NCBI GenBank assembly: GCA_963640855.1
Contig: CAVIAJ010000002.1
Coordinates: 56,817 to 120,816, forward strand
Direction: 5' to 3'
DNA length: 64,000 nt
From: Methanarcanum sp963640855
Lineage (GTDB): Archaea; Thermoplasmatota; Thermoplasmata; Methanomassiliicoccales; Methanomethylophilaceae
Shown here piece after piece: positions 1-8,145 of the stretch. The notes under the pieces were generated by a model. That model did not search any database, was not told the DNA's origin, and saw nothing but the letters and a program-made list of their open reading frames with translations. The position numbers and the translations under genes were made by a program. How positions within the stretch are numbered: the first letter of the stretch is position 1; the number at the start of each line of letters is the position of its first letter.

Positions 1-684
1 GTTCGTCGTGTTTCCTATGTTTGAATACAGAAATCTCGCAATCGGTTTGATTACGTTGGTGTTGTCTGTCTTCATTCTCGACAGCATATCCGTCATCAGA
101 ACGGTATTGAATATGCCTTCGAGATACCCCATACTGTATCTGTCGCCTCTGTCAGGATCGGTGTCGGGGAGTCCGCCGTATTTCAGGTACTGGGTAAATC
201 TGAATTCTCTGTCTCCCGGATGAAGTTCCAGGTATTCCCTGAAAGACAGCGGAAGCATCCTGATTTCTATGTATCTTCCGGATAAATGTGTTGAAAGATC
301 CGTGGAGAGCATTTCGGAATTGGAACCTGTGAGATATACATCATAATTTTTCACCGTTTCAAGCGAAGATACGACTAATTCCCAGTCTTTTACGTTCTGT
401 ATTTCATCGAGAAGAATGTAAACTGTGCCGTCTTTAGGAAGATCTCTGAGTTTCATACGGAGCTCGTTCGGATCAAGGCAGTCGTATCCTTCGAAAGACT
501 CGAGATTCAGATGGAATATGTGATTATCATCCACACCTTTCTCTCTGAGGTCTTCGATGAACTGATCCATGAGAGTGGATTTGCCGCATCTCCTCATTCC
601 GGTGATTACCTTCACTACACCTGTAGCACCTTCGGATTCGTGCAGCTGTTCGAGATATCCCGATCTTCTCACGGTTCTTTCCAT
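1..684 (-). CDS. AAA-family ATPase, DUF4143 type (3' end outside window)
   Basis: This is the N-terminal 228 codons of an ATP-binding protein that runs off the window start. A P-loop (GMRRCGKST) lies at about residues 29-37, a Walker B (ILLDEIQ) near residue 97 and a TGSNSEML sensor-like motif near residue 123, followed by LSGRY. This is the AAA_14/DUF4143 arrangement found in prokaryotic NTPases that often have a C-terminal PD-(D/E)XK-like domain; that part is not visible. The ATG at 684 is the first in frame and is followed at once by a basic stretch and the ATPase core. The next gene upstream is a paralogue in the same orientation. Cellular role is unknown; these genes are variable accessory genes. 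No toxin partner or transport gene is adjacent. Confidence 0.85.
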   Translation of the reverse strand, partial: MERTVRRSGYLEQLHESEGATGVVKVITGMRRCGKSTLMDQFIEDLREKGVDDNHIFHLNLESFEGYDCLDPNELRMKLRDLPKDGTVYILLDEIQNVKDWELVVSSLETVKNYDVYLTGSNSEMLSTDLSTHLSGRYIEIRMLPLSFREYLELHPGDREFRFTQYLKYGGLPDTDPDRGDRYSMGYLEGIFNTVLMTDMLSRMKTDNTNVIKPIARFLYSNIGNTTN

Positions 685-711
685 GAGTTTTTCTTAGGTG
701 TCGTGATTATA

Positions 712-766
712 AATTCATTGCGCTGAAGATTTTTTCAGATTTTGAAAAATAATTCATTACGCTGAA
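712..766 (-). promoter_or_regulatory. two direct repeats in the promoter of the first ATPase gene
   Basis: A 16-nt sequence, AATTCATTRCGCTGAA, occurs at 712-727 and again at 751-766, 39 bp apart, just upstream of the ATG at 684. The second ATPase gene has its own, different set of repeats 41 bp apart upstream of it. The copies are candidate operator or architectural sites. Confidence 0.5.
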
Positions 767-771
767 TTTTT

Positions 772-1962
772 TCACACATTGTTTCCGAGATAATCTTTCA
801 GTGAAACGCACTTTATGCCGTCGACATCCGAATCCAAAGGAGATTTTTCCGTAACGACAACATATTTCGGATAACCGTCATTGATATTACGGAGATTTCC
901 GAATTCTCTTTTTACGACATCTTCATCGGACAGACGGGTTGTTGCCTGAAGATATACTGTTTCGATACCCTTTTTACAGACGAAATCAACTTCTTTACCG
1001 GAAAAATCTCCGATCCATACATCATACCCTCTTGCCCTCATTTCGAGAAAGAGAATGTTCTCGACGTAACCGTTGATGTCTTCGGGTCTGAATCCGCAGA
1101 CTGCGTTCTTCAGTCCGATGTCCGCAAGATAGTATTTGTAAGAAGATGTGAGAATTTTCTTTCCTTTTACGTCGTATGTTTCCGCCCTGTAAATCAGGCA
1201 TGCCGATTCAAGACATCCGATGTATTCGTACATAGAATCTTTCGATATTTTTCTGTCTTCGGCGAGAAGTGCGTTGTAGATTCCGTGTACGGATGTTCTG
1301 TTTCCGATGTTGTCGCAGATGTAACGGAATATTCTGCGGAGAAGATCGGGTTTCCTGACATCGTAGCGGGTGACGATGTCATGCATCATTATCGATCCGA
1401 GAATATCGTTTACTTCGGTGAGTGCTTCAGATTCACTGTAACGGTTTCTCCATACGGACGGGAATCCGCCCGTGTGAAGGAATCTTGTGAATACGTCTGT
1501 GTTTTCATCCTGATATTCCTCGGCGAATCTGACACATTCGGAATATGTGAGTGTGAAGTTATCGAACAGATTGTATCTTCCTGTGAGAAGACTTGCGAAT
1601 TCTCCGGAGAGCAATTTGGAATTGGAGCCTGTGATGTAAAGATCGCAGTCGCCTTCTGCGATTAACGATCTTACGATTTCATGCCATCCTTCGATGTCCT
1701 GTATCTCATCGATTGCGACGGTTTTGATTCCTTCGTTGACTGAATTGCGTATGTGCCCGTAAAGTGTGTCGGGATTTCTGAATATACGGTTTTCCCAGAG
1801 TTCCATGTCGATACGCAGAATTTCACCGTCTGTGATTCTGTTTAATTCCTTCAGCATCGTAGATTTGCCGGACCTTCTCACTCCCGTTATGATTTTCACA
1901 TTGCCGTTTCTTGCGAACGGTTTGATGCGGTTCAGATAGAGGGGACGGTCGACATAGTTCAT
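772..1962 (-). CDS. AAA-family ATPase, DUF4143 type
   Basis: A complete 396-residue ATPase paralogous to the preceding truncated gene. It shows a P-loop GVRRSGKST at about residues 27-35, Walker B VAIDEIQ near residue 82, the TGSNSKLL sensor-like motif near residue 111 and LTGRY. The C-terminal third holds GKEVDFVCK, resembling the D/E-x-K core of the DUF4143 nuclease-like domain (about residues 310-340). Family members are of unknown physiological function. The ATG at 1962 is preceded directly by the first of three 41-bp-spaced repeats, so the transcript leader must be very short or absent. The two paralogues lie tandem with an 87-bp gap and probably arose by duplication; they are diverged enough to have distinct promoters. 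Confidence 0.88.
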   Translation of the reverse strand: MNYVDRPLYLNRIKPFARNGNVKIITGVRRSGKSTMLKELNRITDGEILRIDMELWENRIFRNPDTLYGHIRNSVNEGIKTVAIDEIQDIEGWHEIVRSLIAEGDCDLYITGSNSKLLSGEFASLLTGRYNLFDNFTLTYSECVRFAEEYQDENTDVFTRFLHTGGFPSVWRNRYSESEALTEVNDILGSIMMHDIVTRYDVRKPDLLRRIFRYICDNIGNRTSVHGIYNALLAEDRKISKDSMYEYIGCLESACLIYRAETYDVKGKKILTSSYKYYLADIGLKNAVCGFRPEDINGYVENILFLEMRARGYDVWIGDFSGKEVDFVCKKGIETVYLQATTRLSDEDVVKREFGNLRNINDGYPKYVVVTEKSPLDSDVDGIKCVSLKDYLGNNV

Positions 1963-2067
1963 GTTTCGGTTATAAACGGAAAGAGAATATATTTATTGCG
2001 ATTGTTTCGGTTGTAATAGGAAAGAGTTTGGATTATCGGTGAAAGTTTCGGTTATAACAGGAAACAT
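1963..2067 (-). repeat. three 23-nt direct repeats with exact 41-bp period
   Basis: The 23-nt units begin at 1963, 2004 and 2045. On the + strand each starts GTTTCGGTTRTAA and is followed by a purine-rich GGAAA block. The exact 41-bp period equals about four helical turns, placing all copies on one face of the DNA. They occupy the promoter of the 772-1962 ATPase. The rest of the gene-free stretch to 2278 is AT-rich with no reading frame I would support. Confidence 0.7.
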
Positions 2068-2278
2068 CTGCACCATAACATCTCGAAAGTGTCTGTTGAT
2101 TCGGAATAAATTCAGAAAGCATCCTTTGCCCGTAGGCGTTAATGGCCACCATGCAGTGACCTATCCTGCGGGTCTTATCGGGACGATTATTCAATTTCTG
2201 ATTGATATTTATAAATTCGCCGATTTCGATGAATTTTTGACAAAGTTTTCACTGTTTGACAGTGTATGTGTAATAAAA

Positions 2279-2363
2279 TGGCGCCGAGAGAGAGATTCGA
2301 ACTCCCGAGGCTTGCGCCAGTGGTTTTCGAGACCACCGCCATACCGGGCTTGGCTATCTCGGC
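2279..2363 (-). tRNA. tRNA-Ser(CGA)
   Basis: Reverse strand folds into a type II tRNA: acceptor GCCGAGA/TCTCGGC, anticodon loop CTCGAAA (anticodon CGA), long variable arm and TTCGAAT T-loop. CCA is encoded (TGG at 2279-2281). Confidence 0.95.
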
Positions 2364-2413
2364 TCAGAACTCGCAATAATGTCCTTATATATTAACCTGT
2401 TTTATCGGAATCG

Positions 2414-2755
2414 ATGAAGTTCTGTACCCGCTGCGGCTGCAATTTAGACGACGATGCCGAGTTCTGTCCCGAATGCGGTATGTCAACCGGCCACAGACAG
2501 GTTATTTACATGGATAAGAGAGCGGAATACAGTCCGCTGTGGCTGTATCTGCCTATGCTGATCTCGGGCGCATTGATTTTCTGCCTGACATATTTCATGC
2601 ACTTCTATCTCTCATTCCTGTTTTTCCCCATTTTCTTCATCGGAGGACTCGGAAGGAGAGGAAAGGTGGAAAGTGTTCTTTCCGGCATTCTTTTGGGTGC
2701 GGTGTTGGGGTATATGCTGGGTATCGCCGTGTTATTCTTCGGCAGAATGCTGTGA
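2414..2755 (+). CDS. zinc-ribbon membrane protein
   Basis: A 113-residue protein with an N-terminal zinc ribbon (CTRCG at residues 4-8 and CPECG at 18-22) followed by about three hydrophobic segments from residue 43 onward. The layout, a cytosolic zinc finger then membrane helices, recurs at 16109 and in the broken gene at 16527, so this genome has several such proteins. No function is known to me. It is followed after 4 nt by the IMPACT-family gene, suggesting co-transcription. The ATG at 2414 is the first in frame and puts the zinc ribbon at the very N-terminus, as usual for the family. Confidence 0.75.
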   Translation: MKFCTRCGCNLDDDAEFCPECGMSTGHRQVIYMDKRAEYSPLWLYLPMLISGALIFCLTYFMHFYLSFLFFPIFFIGGLGRRGKVESVLSGILLGAVLGYMLGIAVLFFGRML

Positions 2756-2759
2756 TTTC

Positions 2760-3377
2760 ATGAGAGATTCATACACCACAGTGAAAGAAGTCACGGAATA
2801 CAGAATTACGATCAAGGGTTCCGAGTTCATTTCATGTGCGATGAGATGTTCTTCCCCGGAAGATATCACTTCCAATTTGGAATATATGAAACAGAAGTTT
2901 CCGAATGCGACTCATTACTGTTATGCGTCGCGTTATTCCGATATTGAAAGATTTTCGGATAACGGGGAGCCTTCCGGCACGGCCGGAAGGCCGATAATGC
3001 AGGTAATCCGGGGAAGCGGTATCGATGACATTATGGTTGTCGTGGTGAGATACTTCGGAGGTACGTTACTCGGAACAGGAGGTTTGGTGCAGGCATATAC
3101 CGACTGCGCCGCAGGCGCAGTCGGTCTCGCCCGCATTGTGAAGATGATTCACTGTAACAGGATATCAATCGAATGCGGATATGATGCATACGGAAGATTC
3201 GATACCGTATGCAAAAATATCTTCATAGGAAAACCCGAAAGGATATTCTCCGATAATGTAACAATAATCTCAGATGTTCCGGATGATAAAGTCGATGATT
3301 TCGTCAAAGCGGTCAACGATATGACCGGAGGCAACGTTAAAATCGGCATTTCGGATAAAGACTACAGGGAGTCGTAA
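2760..3377 (+). CDS. IMPACT/YigZ (UPF0029) family protein
   Basis: A 205-residue protein with the UPF0029 N-terminal domain: HYCYASR, the family signature DNGEPSGTAGRP at about residues 64-75, and VVRYFGGTLLGTGGL. The C-terminal ferredoxin-like domain is also present. YigZ/IMPACT proteins are associated with translation control in eukaryotes (GCN2 inhibition by IMPACT) and are of unclear function in prokaryotes. I start it at the ATG at 2760, four bases after the preceding stop; an upstream in-frame start at 2673 would add a Cys/Trp-rich stretch encoded inside the previous gene. The methyltransferase gene follows after 1 nt, so 2414-4026 looks like one operon. Confidence 0.9.
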   Translation: MRDSYTTVKEVTEYRITIKGSEFISCAMRCSSPEDITSNLEYMKQKFPNATHYCYASRYSDIERFSDNGEPSGTAGRPIMQVIRGSGIDDIMVVVVRYFGGTLLGTGGLVQAYTDCAAGAVGLARIVKMIHCNRISIECGYDAYGRFDTVCKNIFIGKPERIFSDNVTIISDVPDDKVDDFVKAVNDMTGGNVKIGISDKDYRES

Positions 3378-3378
3378 G

Positions 3379-4026
3379 ATGGTAACCGAACTCGAGAATG
3401 CCATGTCAGTGAGAATCAAGGGATATGCGGAATTCAGGATGACCGTTCCGAATATAGTCAGAGAACATGTTCCGAATCCCAAGATTTGGCTGGATACAGG
3501 GTGCGGAACCGGAGGTTCCGCATGTACATTCGTGAACAGATTCCCCAATACACAGTTTGTTCTTGCAGATCCTTCTTCGGAAAACGTAGCAATCGCAAAA
3601 CAGACCATGCACGGAGAGCAGAGATGCCTGTATGTCACAAATCCCACAGATAAACTCAATTTCGGAGACGAAACATTGGATGTTGTCACCTCAATGTTCG
3701 CACATCATTACTGCCGTAACATCGAAGAAAGAAAAACGGCAACCGAAAACTGCTACAGGATGCTGAAACGCGGGAGTATTTTCATTGTATCCGAACATGC
3801 AGCACACCCTGACAATCAAAACGAAATGGATTCCGAATGGAAGGAATACATGATGTCCTCAGGTCTATCCGAAGAAGAAGCAGACGAGATGATTTCCAAC
3901 AGAAATTCGGTATACTTCCCGATTTCCGAATCCGCTTACACGGACTTATTAAAAGATATCGGTTTCACCGAAGTTCACGTATTCTGGTCGACCTGCTCGG
4001 ATGTCGGGCTGTACGCAGTGAAATGA
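3379..4026 (+). CDS. SAM-dependent class I methyltransferase
   Basis: A 215-residue Rossmann-fold methyltransferase. Motif I is LDTGCGTGGS (about residues 38-47), followed by the acidic strand end FVLADPS and LNFGDETLDVVTSMF, matching the Methyltransf_11/25 pattern. The substrate cannot be inferred. It is probably translated with the IMPACT gene because the ATG follows that gene's stop by one base. The gene ends about 105 bp before purH. Confidence 0.82.
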   Translation: MVTELENAMSVRIKGYAEFRMTVPNIVREHVPNPKIWLDTGCGTGGSACTFVNRFPNTQFVLADPSSENVAIAKQTMHGEQRCLYVTNPTDKLNFGDETLDVVTSMFAHHYCRNIEERKTATENCYRMLKRGSIFIVSEHAAHPDNQNEMDSEWKEYMMSSGLSEEEADEMISNRNSVYFPISESAYTDLLKDIGFTEVHVFWSTCSDVGLYAVK

Positions 4027-4131
4027 ATCTTCGGCTCCGTAATATACAATCTTTCTTCACAGAGCAATAATCTTTATCTACCCCTCACAGGTACATAAAA
4101 TGCAATACAATCCTATTGCAGGAAATCCATA

Positions 4132-5688
4132 ATGACGGCGGTCGTTAAGAGAGCAATCATAAGCGTGTCCGATAAGGATGGGATCGTAGATTTTGCCAAG
4201 GAACTGTCAGGATTGGGTATCGAACTGATATCCACCGGCGGTACGTACAGACTTCTTAAGGAGAACGGATTGGATGTTACGGAAGTTTCCGACGTTACAG
4301 GTTTTCCTGAAATGCTGGACGGACGTGTGAAGACACTCCATCCGAAGGTACATGCGGGAATTCTTGCAAGGAGAGATTTACCTGCACACATGCAGGCAAT
4401 CAAGGATAAAGGAATCAAAATTATCGATATGGTTGTCATCAACCTCTATCCTTTCAGGAAAACCGTGCTGAAAGAAGGTTCCACTCTGGAAGAGATTGTC
4501 GAGAATATCGATATCGGCGGTCCGAGTATGATTCGTGCAGCCGCCAAGAATTACCATTCCGTAGTAACGGTAACATCTCCCACACAGTACGCACCCATTC
4601 TCGAGCAGTTGAAAGCGAACGGTTCTCTCGACGATGAATTATTATCAAGATTAATGTCCGAAGCGTTCGTCGTTACATCGAATTATGACGCAATGATCGC
4701 ACAGCAGATGAATGAAAGATTCGGAACGATGTTCCCCGAATCCTATCCGATGCCGATGGAAAAGGTACAGGATCTCAGATACGGAGAGAATCCGAATCAG
4801 AAAGCCGCATTCTACAAAGATCCGTTCACTCCCGGAAACACTGTCGCAAAAATGGAGAAGATTCACGGAAAAGAACTTTCATACAACAACATCCTCGATA
4901 TGGACAAGGCATTGGACATCTGTATGGATTTCGAGAGGCCCACTGCGGTTGTTATGAAACACACCAATCCCTGCGGTCTTGCTTCGGGAGATGACATTTA
5001 CGAAGCATTCTCCACCGCATATGCGGTAGATCCGTTATCTGCGTTCGGATGTGTTATCTGTCTCAACAGAAACTGCGACATGAAGACAGCCCACGATATT
5101 TCCGAGAAGTTTGTTGAAGTCGTTATCGCACCGGATTACGAACCCGGAGTTTTGGAATTGTTGGAGAAAAAGAAAAACATCCGTCTTCTGAGAACCAATT
5201 CGCCCATCGGTCCCGCATACAGAACAAGGGAAATGAAAGTGAAGAAGGTTCAGGGCGGATATCTTGTTCAGACTGACGAGGATGTTCCCATCGATCCCAA
5301 GAATCTTCAGGTGATTACGAAACGTGCGCCTACCGAAGAAGAAGTAAAAGCTATGTTATTCGCATGGAAACTTGCGAAACATGTCACTTCGAACTGCGTA
5401 GTATACGTGAAAGGAGAACGCGCTGTAGGTATCGGTGCGGGTCAGATGTCACGTGTCGATTCGGCAAAGATTGCATCGATGAAAGCAAACGAACCCACCG
5501 AAGGTTCCGTAATGGCATCGGATGCATTCTTCCCGTTCAGGGATGGTGTCGATGAAGCGGCGAAAGCAGGCGTTACTGCGATTATACAGCCAGGAGGTTC
5601 CATCAGGGACCAGGAAGTCATAGATGCCGCAAACGAGCACAATATGGCCATGGTCTTCACCGGATGCCGTGTGTTCAGGCACGGATGA
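4132..5688 (+). CDS. purH: bifunctional AICAR transformylase / IMP cyclohydrolase
   Basis: A 518-residue PurH catalysing the last two steps of IMP synthesis: formylation of AICAR with 10-formyl-THF, then ring closure. The MGS-like cyclohydrolase domain occupies about residues 1-195 (ISVSDKDGI, STGGTYRLL, DGRVKTLHPKVHAG). The transformylase domain follows (LRYGENPNQKAAFY, VVMKHTNPCG, DPLSAFGCV, GAGQMSRVDS). Length is normal for the bacterial bifunctional form. Many methanogens instead use PurP/PurO, so this form is worth noting. A TATA-like stretch and CCCCTCAC lie upstream; the ATG at 4132 starts directly into the first beta strand. A strong bidirectional hairpin follows the stop. Confidence 0.97.
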   Translation: MTAVVKRAIISVSDKDGIVDFAKELSGLGIELISTGGTYRLLKENGLDVTEVSDVTGFPEMLDGRVKTLHPKVHAGILARRDLPAHMQAIKDKGIKIIDMVVINLYPFRKTVLKEGSTLEEIVENIDIGGPSMIRAAAKNYHSVVTVTSPTQYAPILEQLKANGSLDDELLSRLMSEAFVVTSNYDAMIAQQMNERFGTMFPESYPMPMEKVQDLRYGENPNQKAAFYKDPFTPGNTVAKMEKIHGKELSYNNILDMDKALDICMDFERPTAVVMKHTNPCGLASGDDIYEAFSTAYAVDPLSAFGCVICLNRNCDMKTAHDISEKFVEVVIAPDYEPGVLELLEKKKNIRLLRTNSPIGPAYRTREMKVKKVQGGYLVQTDEDVPIDPKNLQVITKRAPTEEEVKAMLFAWKLAKHVTSNCVVYVKGERAVGIGAGQMSRVDSAKIASMKANEPTEGSVMASDAFFPFRDGVDEAAKAGVTAIIQPGGSIRDQEVIDAANEHNMAMVFTGCRVFRHG

Positions 5689-5696
5689 AACTTAAT

Positions 5697-5717
5697 GCCG
5701 TGCCTGAAAGGCACGGC
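5697..5717. terminator. hairpin between convergent genes
   Basis: GCCGTGCCT, a 3-nt loop and AGGCACGGC form a perfect 9-bp stem between purH and the convergent small gene, ending one base before the latter's stop codon. It can serve either direction. Confidence 0.7.
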
Positions 5718-5924
5718 TCATTTCTTTTCTGCGTACTGCATTAATTCATCGGGGATTATGGGTCTGCCTTCGGCTTTGGCTTTCATATGTCCGCCGGGAC
5801 CTCCCCTTGCAATCCTCGCTTTTTCAATACATTCGGGGTCGCTGCAGACGAATGCGGCGTAAACCACGTTGGTTGATTTCTTTCCGCAGAATTCGCACGG
5901 ATAGTCATCGAAGTTGATTGCCAT
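5718..5924 (-). CDS. small cysteine-rich (putative zinc-binding) protein
   Basis: A 68-residue protein with CEFC at residues 10-13 and CSDPEC at about residues 28-33, four cysteines that could bind one zinc, followed by a glycine-rich RGGPGGH segment and a charged tail. I do not recognise a named family. The frame is intact, has a clear ATG, and is flanked by a terminator hairpin at its 3' end and a TATA-like AT-rich stretch 5'. It stands alone between purH and 6018. Confidence 0.65.
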   Translation of the reverse strand: MAINFDDYPCEFCGKKSTNVVYAAFVCSDPECIEKARIARGGPGGHMKAKAEGRPIIPDELMQYAEKK

Positions 5925-6017
5925 GTTCTGTGAATTATCGCGGTTGCATTTAGATTTATCATATGTTTTGATTCGATGTTAACATTGTTTATCTAGACGT
6001 TCGGTTCTTTCTCAATT

Positions 6018-6353
6018 ATGGCAACAGTCGTTGTGAAGATGAACTTCTGCAGGAAGACTCATAAGATCACGGTGAAGATGAAAGATGACGGAAATTTATC
6101 GTTACATGTGGCGACGGACTGTCCCGAAGTGAAGTATTACGCAGAATGTCTGGGCGATACGCTTATGATGGAGGACATTACGGATATTCCGCACAGTAAG
6201 ATTCTTTCTCCGGAGAATTTGGAGAAGATTACGATGGCCTGTCTTGCGCCGAACGGCATCATCAATGCCGCATGGCTGGAAACGGGAATGATGTCGAAGA
6301 AGATGGCGAAAGACGTTAAGGAAAACGTTGTCAGCTTCGAGCTTGTTGAATGA
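6018..6353 (+). CDS. conserved archaeal protein, probably DUF6951-like
   Basis: A 111-residue protein with conserved-looking cysteines at residues 10 (NFCRKT), in the TDCPEV motif (about residue 39) and ACLAPNGII (about residue 75). The pattern, a Cys near the N-terminus, DCP and then C-x-x-P followed by an amphipathic helix, resembles a short methanogen-restricted family that I believe is DUF6951; that name is from memory and should be verified. Function is unknown. The gene has its own promoter region with TATCATATG-like AT-rich sequence and ends just before a strong hairpin. Confidence 0.65.
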   Translation: MATVVVKMNFCRKTHKITVKMKDDGNLSLHVATDCPEVKYYAECLGDTLMMEDITDIPHSKILSPENLEKITMACLAPNGIINAAWLETGMMSKKMAKDVKENVVSFELVE

Positions 6354-6371
6354 TTTTTTCTTATTTTTCAT

Positions 6372-6391
6372 CCTCTGCCTGAAGGCAGAGG
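6372..6391 (+). terminator. hairpin terminator
   Basis: CCTCTGCCT, a 2-nt loop, AGGCAGAGG, then GTTCATTTT, 18 nt after the stop of the 6018 gene. Confidence 0.65.
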
Positions 6392-6505
6392 GTTCATTTT
6401 CATACTTTATCAATCGATGATATGTAGAGTAAATATCACTTGTGTGTATATTCATACATATTTGTCATAGATTAATCAGTTTGTTGTACTAACCACAGAG
6501 TTTGA

Positions 6506-6559
6506 GAACACATACCGAACACTCACACGGGTACCCGTGTGAGTGTTCGGTATGTGTTC
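6506..6559. repeat. perfect 54-bp palindrome upstream of transposase
   Basis: 27-nt arms (beginning GAACACATACCG) meet with no spacer at GGGT/ACCC, so the element is perfectly self-complementary over 54 bp. It lies 43 bp before the transposase ATG. It could be fused terminal inverted repeats, a regulatory hairpin or a cruciform insertion target. Confidence 0.85.
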
Positions 6560-6575
6560 GAAAAGCTTGTAAAAG

Positions 6576-6617
6576 CGGACTTCTTGATAAAGGTGAACAA
6601 CAATGAAAAGAAGTCCG
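6576..6617 (+). promoter_or_regulatory. RNA hairpin over the transposase start
   Basis: CGGACTTCTT at 6576-6585 pairs perfectly with AAGAAGTCCG at 6608-6617. The 22-nt loop holds the ribosome binding site (AAAGGTGA) and the ATG at 6603. Such structures limit transposase translation, particularly in transcripts read in from outside. Confidence 0.6.
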
Positions 6618-7655
6618 AAACTCAGTAACAGCCAATGCAATGAAATAATTAACGCCAGATCCGACGCCGAAGGATCCAAATGGGATACGAAAATCCATCC
6701 CGGTTCGGGTCTGAATTATTACGACCTCAGGTACAAAGTGGGTGTTGCCGTTGTGGAAGACGGATACACAGTAACACACGCATGCCGTAAATTCGTCGTT
6801 TCGAGAAATTTTGTGTTCAAATGGAGCAGAGTGTATCTTGCCCGTAAGAAGAAAAACGAAAGGAGCAGGTCGAAGAAGAATACAGTCAGGATGACAGTGT
6901 TCAAATCCCGCACAAATCGTCCCAAGTGTGTCCGCAGTCCGGTTCAGGATAAGATTGCCGGTGCCGTCATTGAAAGACGGAACATGTATCCGTTCGAAGG
7001 ATCGTTCAGAATCAAAGCGGCGACGGGAGTCAGTGCCTCTCCGACAACGATTAACAAAGTTCTCCGCAGGTATGAGCTCCTGGACGTTCCGAAGCCCCGC
7101 CATATTGGCAAGACCTACGGGTGTTTTCAGCGTCCGTGGATATTGGGGATGGTGCAGACGGATTACAAAACCCGGGCGCCGGGAGTAAAATCAATCTGGA
7201 TTGTCGACGACTGCAGCCGTATGATTCTGGCTCACTGTTTTGTTTCCAATTCTTCGGCAGAGGTTGCAGTCTATCTCCTCAGTGAAGTCATCGGCATGTA
7301 CGGAATACCGAAACAGATTCTCACGGGCCGCGGTACCGAATTCTATTCCGTCACCAGCGGAAAGGGCACATCCGCATTGGATAAATTCTGCGAAGAAGTC
7401 GGTATCGAGCACATTATGGGACGTGTAAGACATCCGGAGACCCAGGGAAAGATAGAACGCACCCGCAGATCCGCTGCGGAAGAAATGTCCGTCTTCGGAA
7501 ATATCGGCACCCTCGGAGAAGCGGAGAAAACAATCGGCAGATGGATTCAGTACTACAACTGGGAACGGCCCCATCAGGCACTGAATTATATCACGCCCGG
7601 CGAAGCCTTCATGTCGATGTACGGCGCCGATATCGAAGAACTCTCCGTATTCTGA
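6603..7655 (+). CDS. IS481/IS3-like rve transposase, probably inactive
   Basis: A 350-residue transposase: an N-terminal helix-turn-helix region (about residues 35-90), a basic linker, then an rve integrase core. The first catalytic Asp is D187 (VQTDYK) and the Glu is E285 (GKIERTRR). The second Asp, expected in a DRGTEF context, is Gly242 here (TGRGTEF), one GAC-to-GGC change away. The C-terminal WIQYYNWERPHQAL block is typical of IS481. Loss of the second Asp predicts an inactive enzyme even though the frame is intact. The start at 6603 has the RBS AAAGGTGA inside a hairpin. I could not define terminal repeats or a target duplication. Confidence 0.85.
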   Translation: MKRSPKLSNSQCNEIINARSDAEGSKWDTKIHPGSGLNYYDLRYKVGVAVVEDGYTVTHACRKFVVSRNFVFKWSRVYLARKKKNERSRSKKNTVRMTVFKSRTNRPKCVRSPVQDKIAGAVIERRNMYPFEGSFRIKAATGVSASPTTINKVLRRYELLDVPKPRHIGKTYGCFQRPWILGMVQTDYKTRAPGVKSIWIVDDCSRMILAHCFVSNSSAEVAVYLLSEVIGMYGIPKQILTGRGTEFYSVTSGKGTSALDKFCEEVGIEHIMGRVRHPETQGKIERTRRSAAEEMSVFGNIGTLGEAEKTIGRWIQYYNWERPHQALNYITPGEAFMSMYGADIEELSVF

Positions 7656-7994
7656 TCCCCGCATACGGTACAATCGGAGAAGTTTCAGCGTAAGCCTTCG
7701 ACACCGTTCCGCCGGCGGATGCGCCGGCGGTGTGTATGACGCAGTTTTCGGAGATTTATACGGACACAACATTCTTCTCTCGCGGTATAACCACTCGCGA
7801 AGAAGATTGTGTCTGTGTTTTTCACAATAATTTATAATTCAGAAAACAGCATCTAAGTAACTGTTCTCGAAGTCCGTATTTAGTACAAATCAGATCAATT
7901 TGCGTAAAACCTGCGATACAATGTGCATTCTCTTTGAAGACGGTTGACAAAAACACACTGACCGCCGAAATGCCGACAGCCGGAAATTCTAGGA
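7656..7994. other. gene-free stretch with two hairpins (IS right flank)
   Basis: It holds a GC-rich hairpin at 7709-7730 (CCGCCGGCG, GATG loop, CGCCGGCGG) and an imperfect inverted repeat with arms 7763-7784 and 7796-7813. The latter contains CACAA/TTGTG and TTCTTC/GAAGAA halves and may mark the right end of the IS. The remainder up to tRNA-Val shows no gene. Confidence 0.5.
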
Positions 7995-8070
7995 TGGTGG
8001 GCCCAGCCGGATTTGAACCGGCGACCTCCACAATGTCAATGTGACGTCATAACCCCTAGACCATGGGCCC
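7995..8070 (-). tRNA. tRNA-Val(GAC)
   Basis: Acceptor GGGCCCA/TGGGCCC, anticodon loop TTGACAT (GAC), T-arm GCCGG TTCAAAT CCGGC, encoded CCA (TGG at 7995-7997). Confidence 0.95.
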
Positions 8071-8145
8071 GATATTCCCCTTGATACAATCCTTATTAAT
8101 AAAGATGATGGGTGGCCTCTCTCATTCAGACAGTGAAAAATGTAC

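Noticed and set aside
2039..2395. 118-codon open frame crossing the 41-bp repeats and tRNA-Ser
   Set aside because: It runs through a tRNA gene on the other strand and a promoter; not plausible.
7191..7772. Open frame antisense to the transposase and its 3' flank
   Set aside because: Low-complexity Cys/Phe-rich shadow with no domain.
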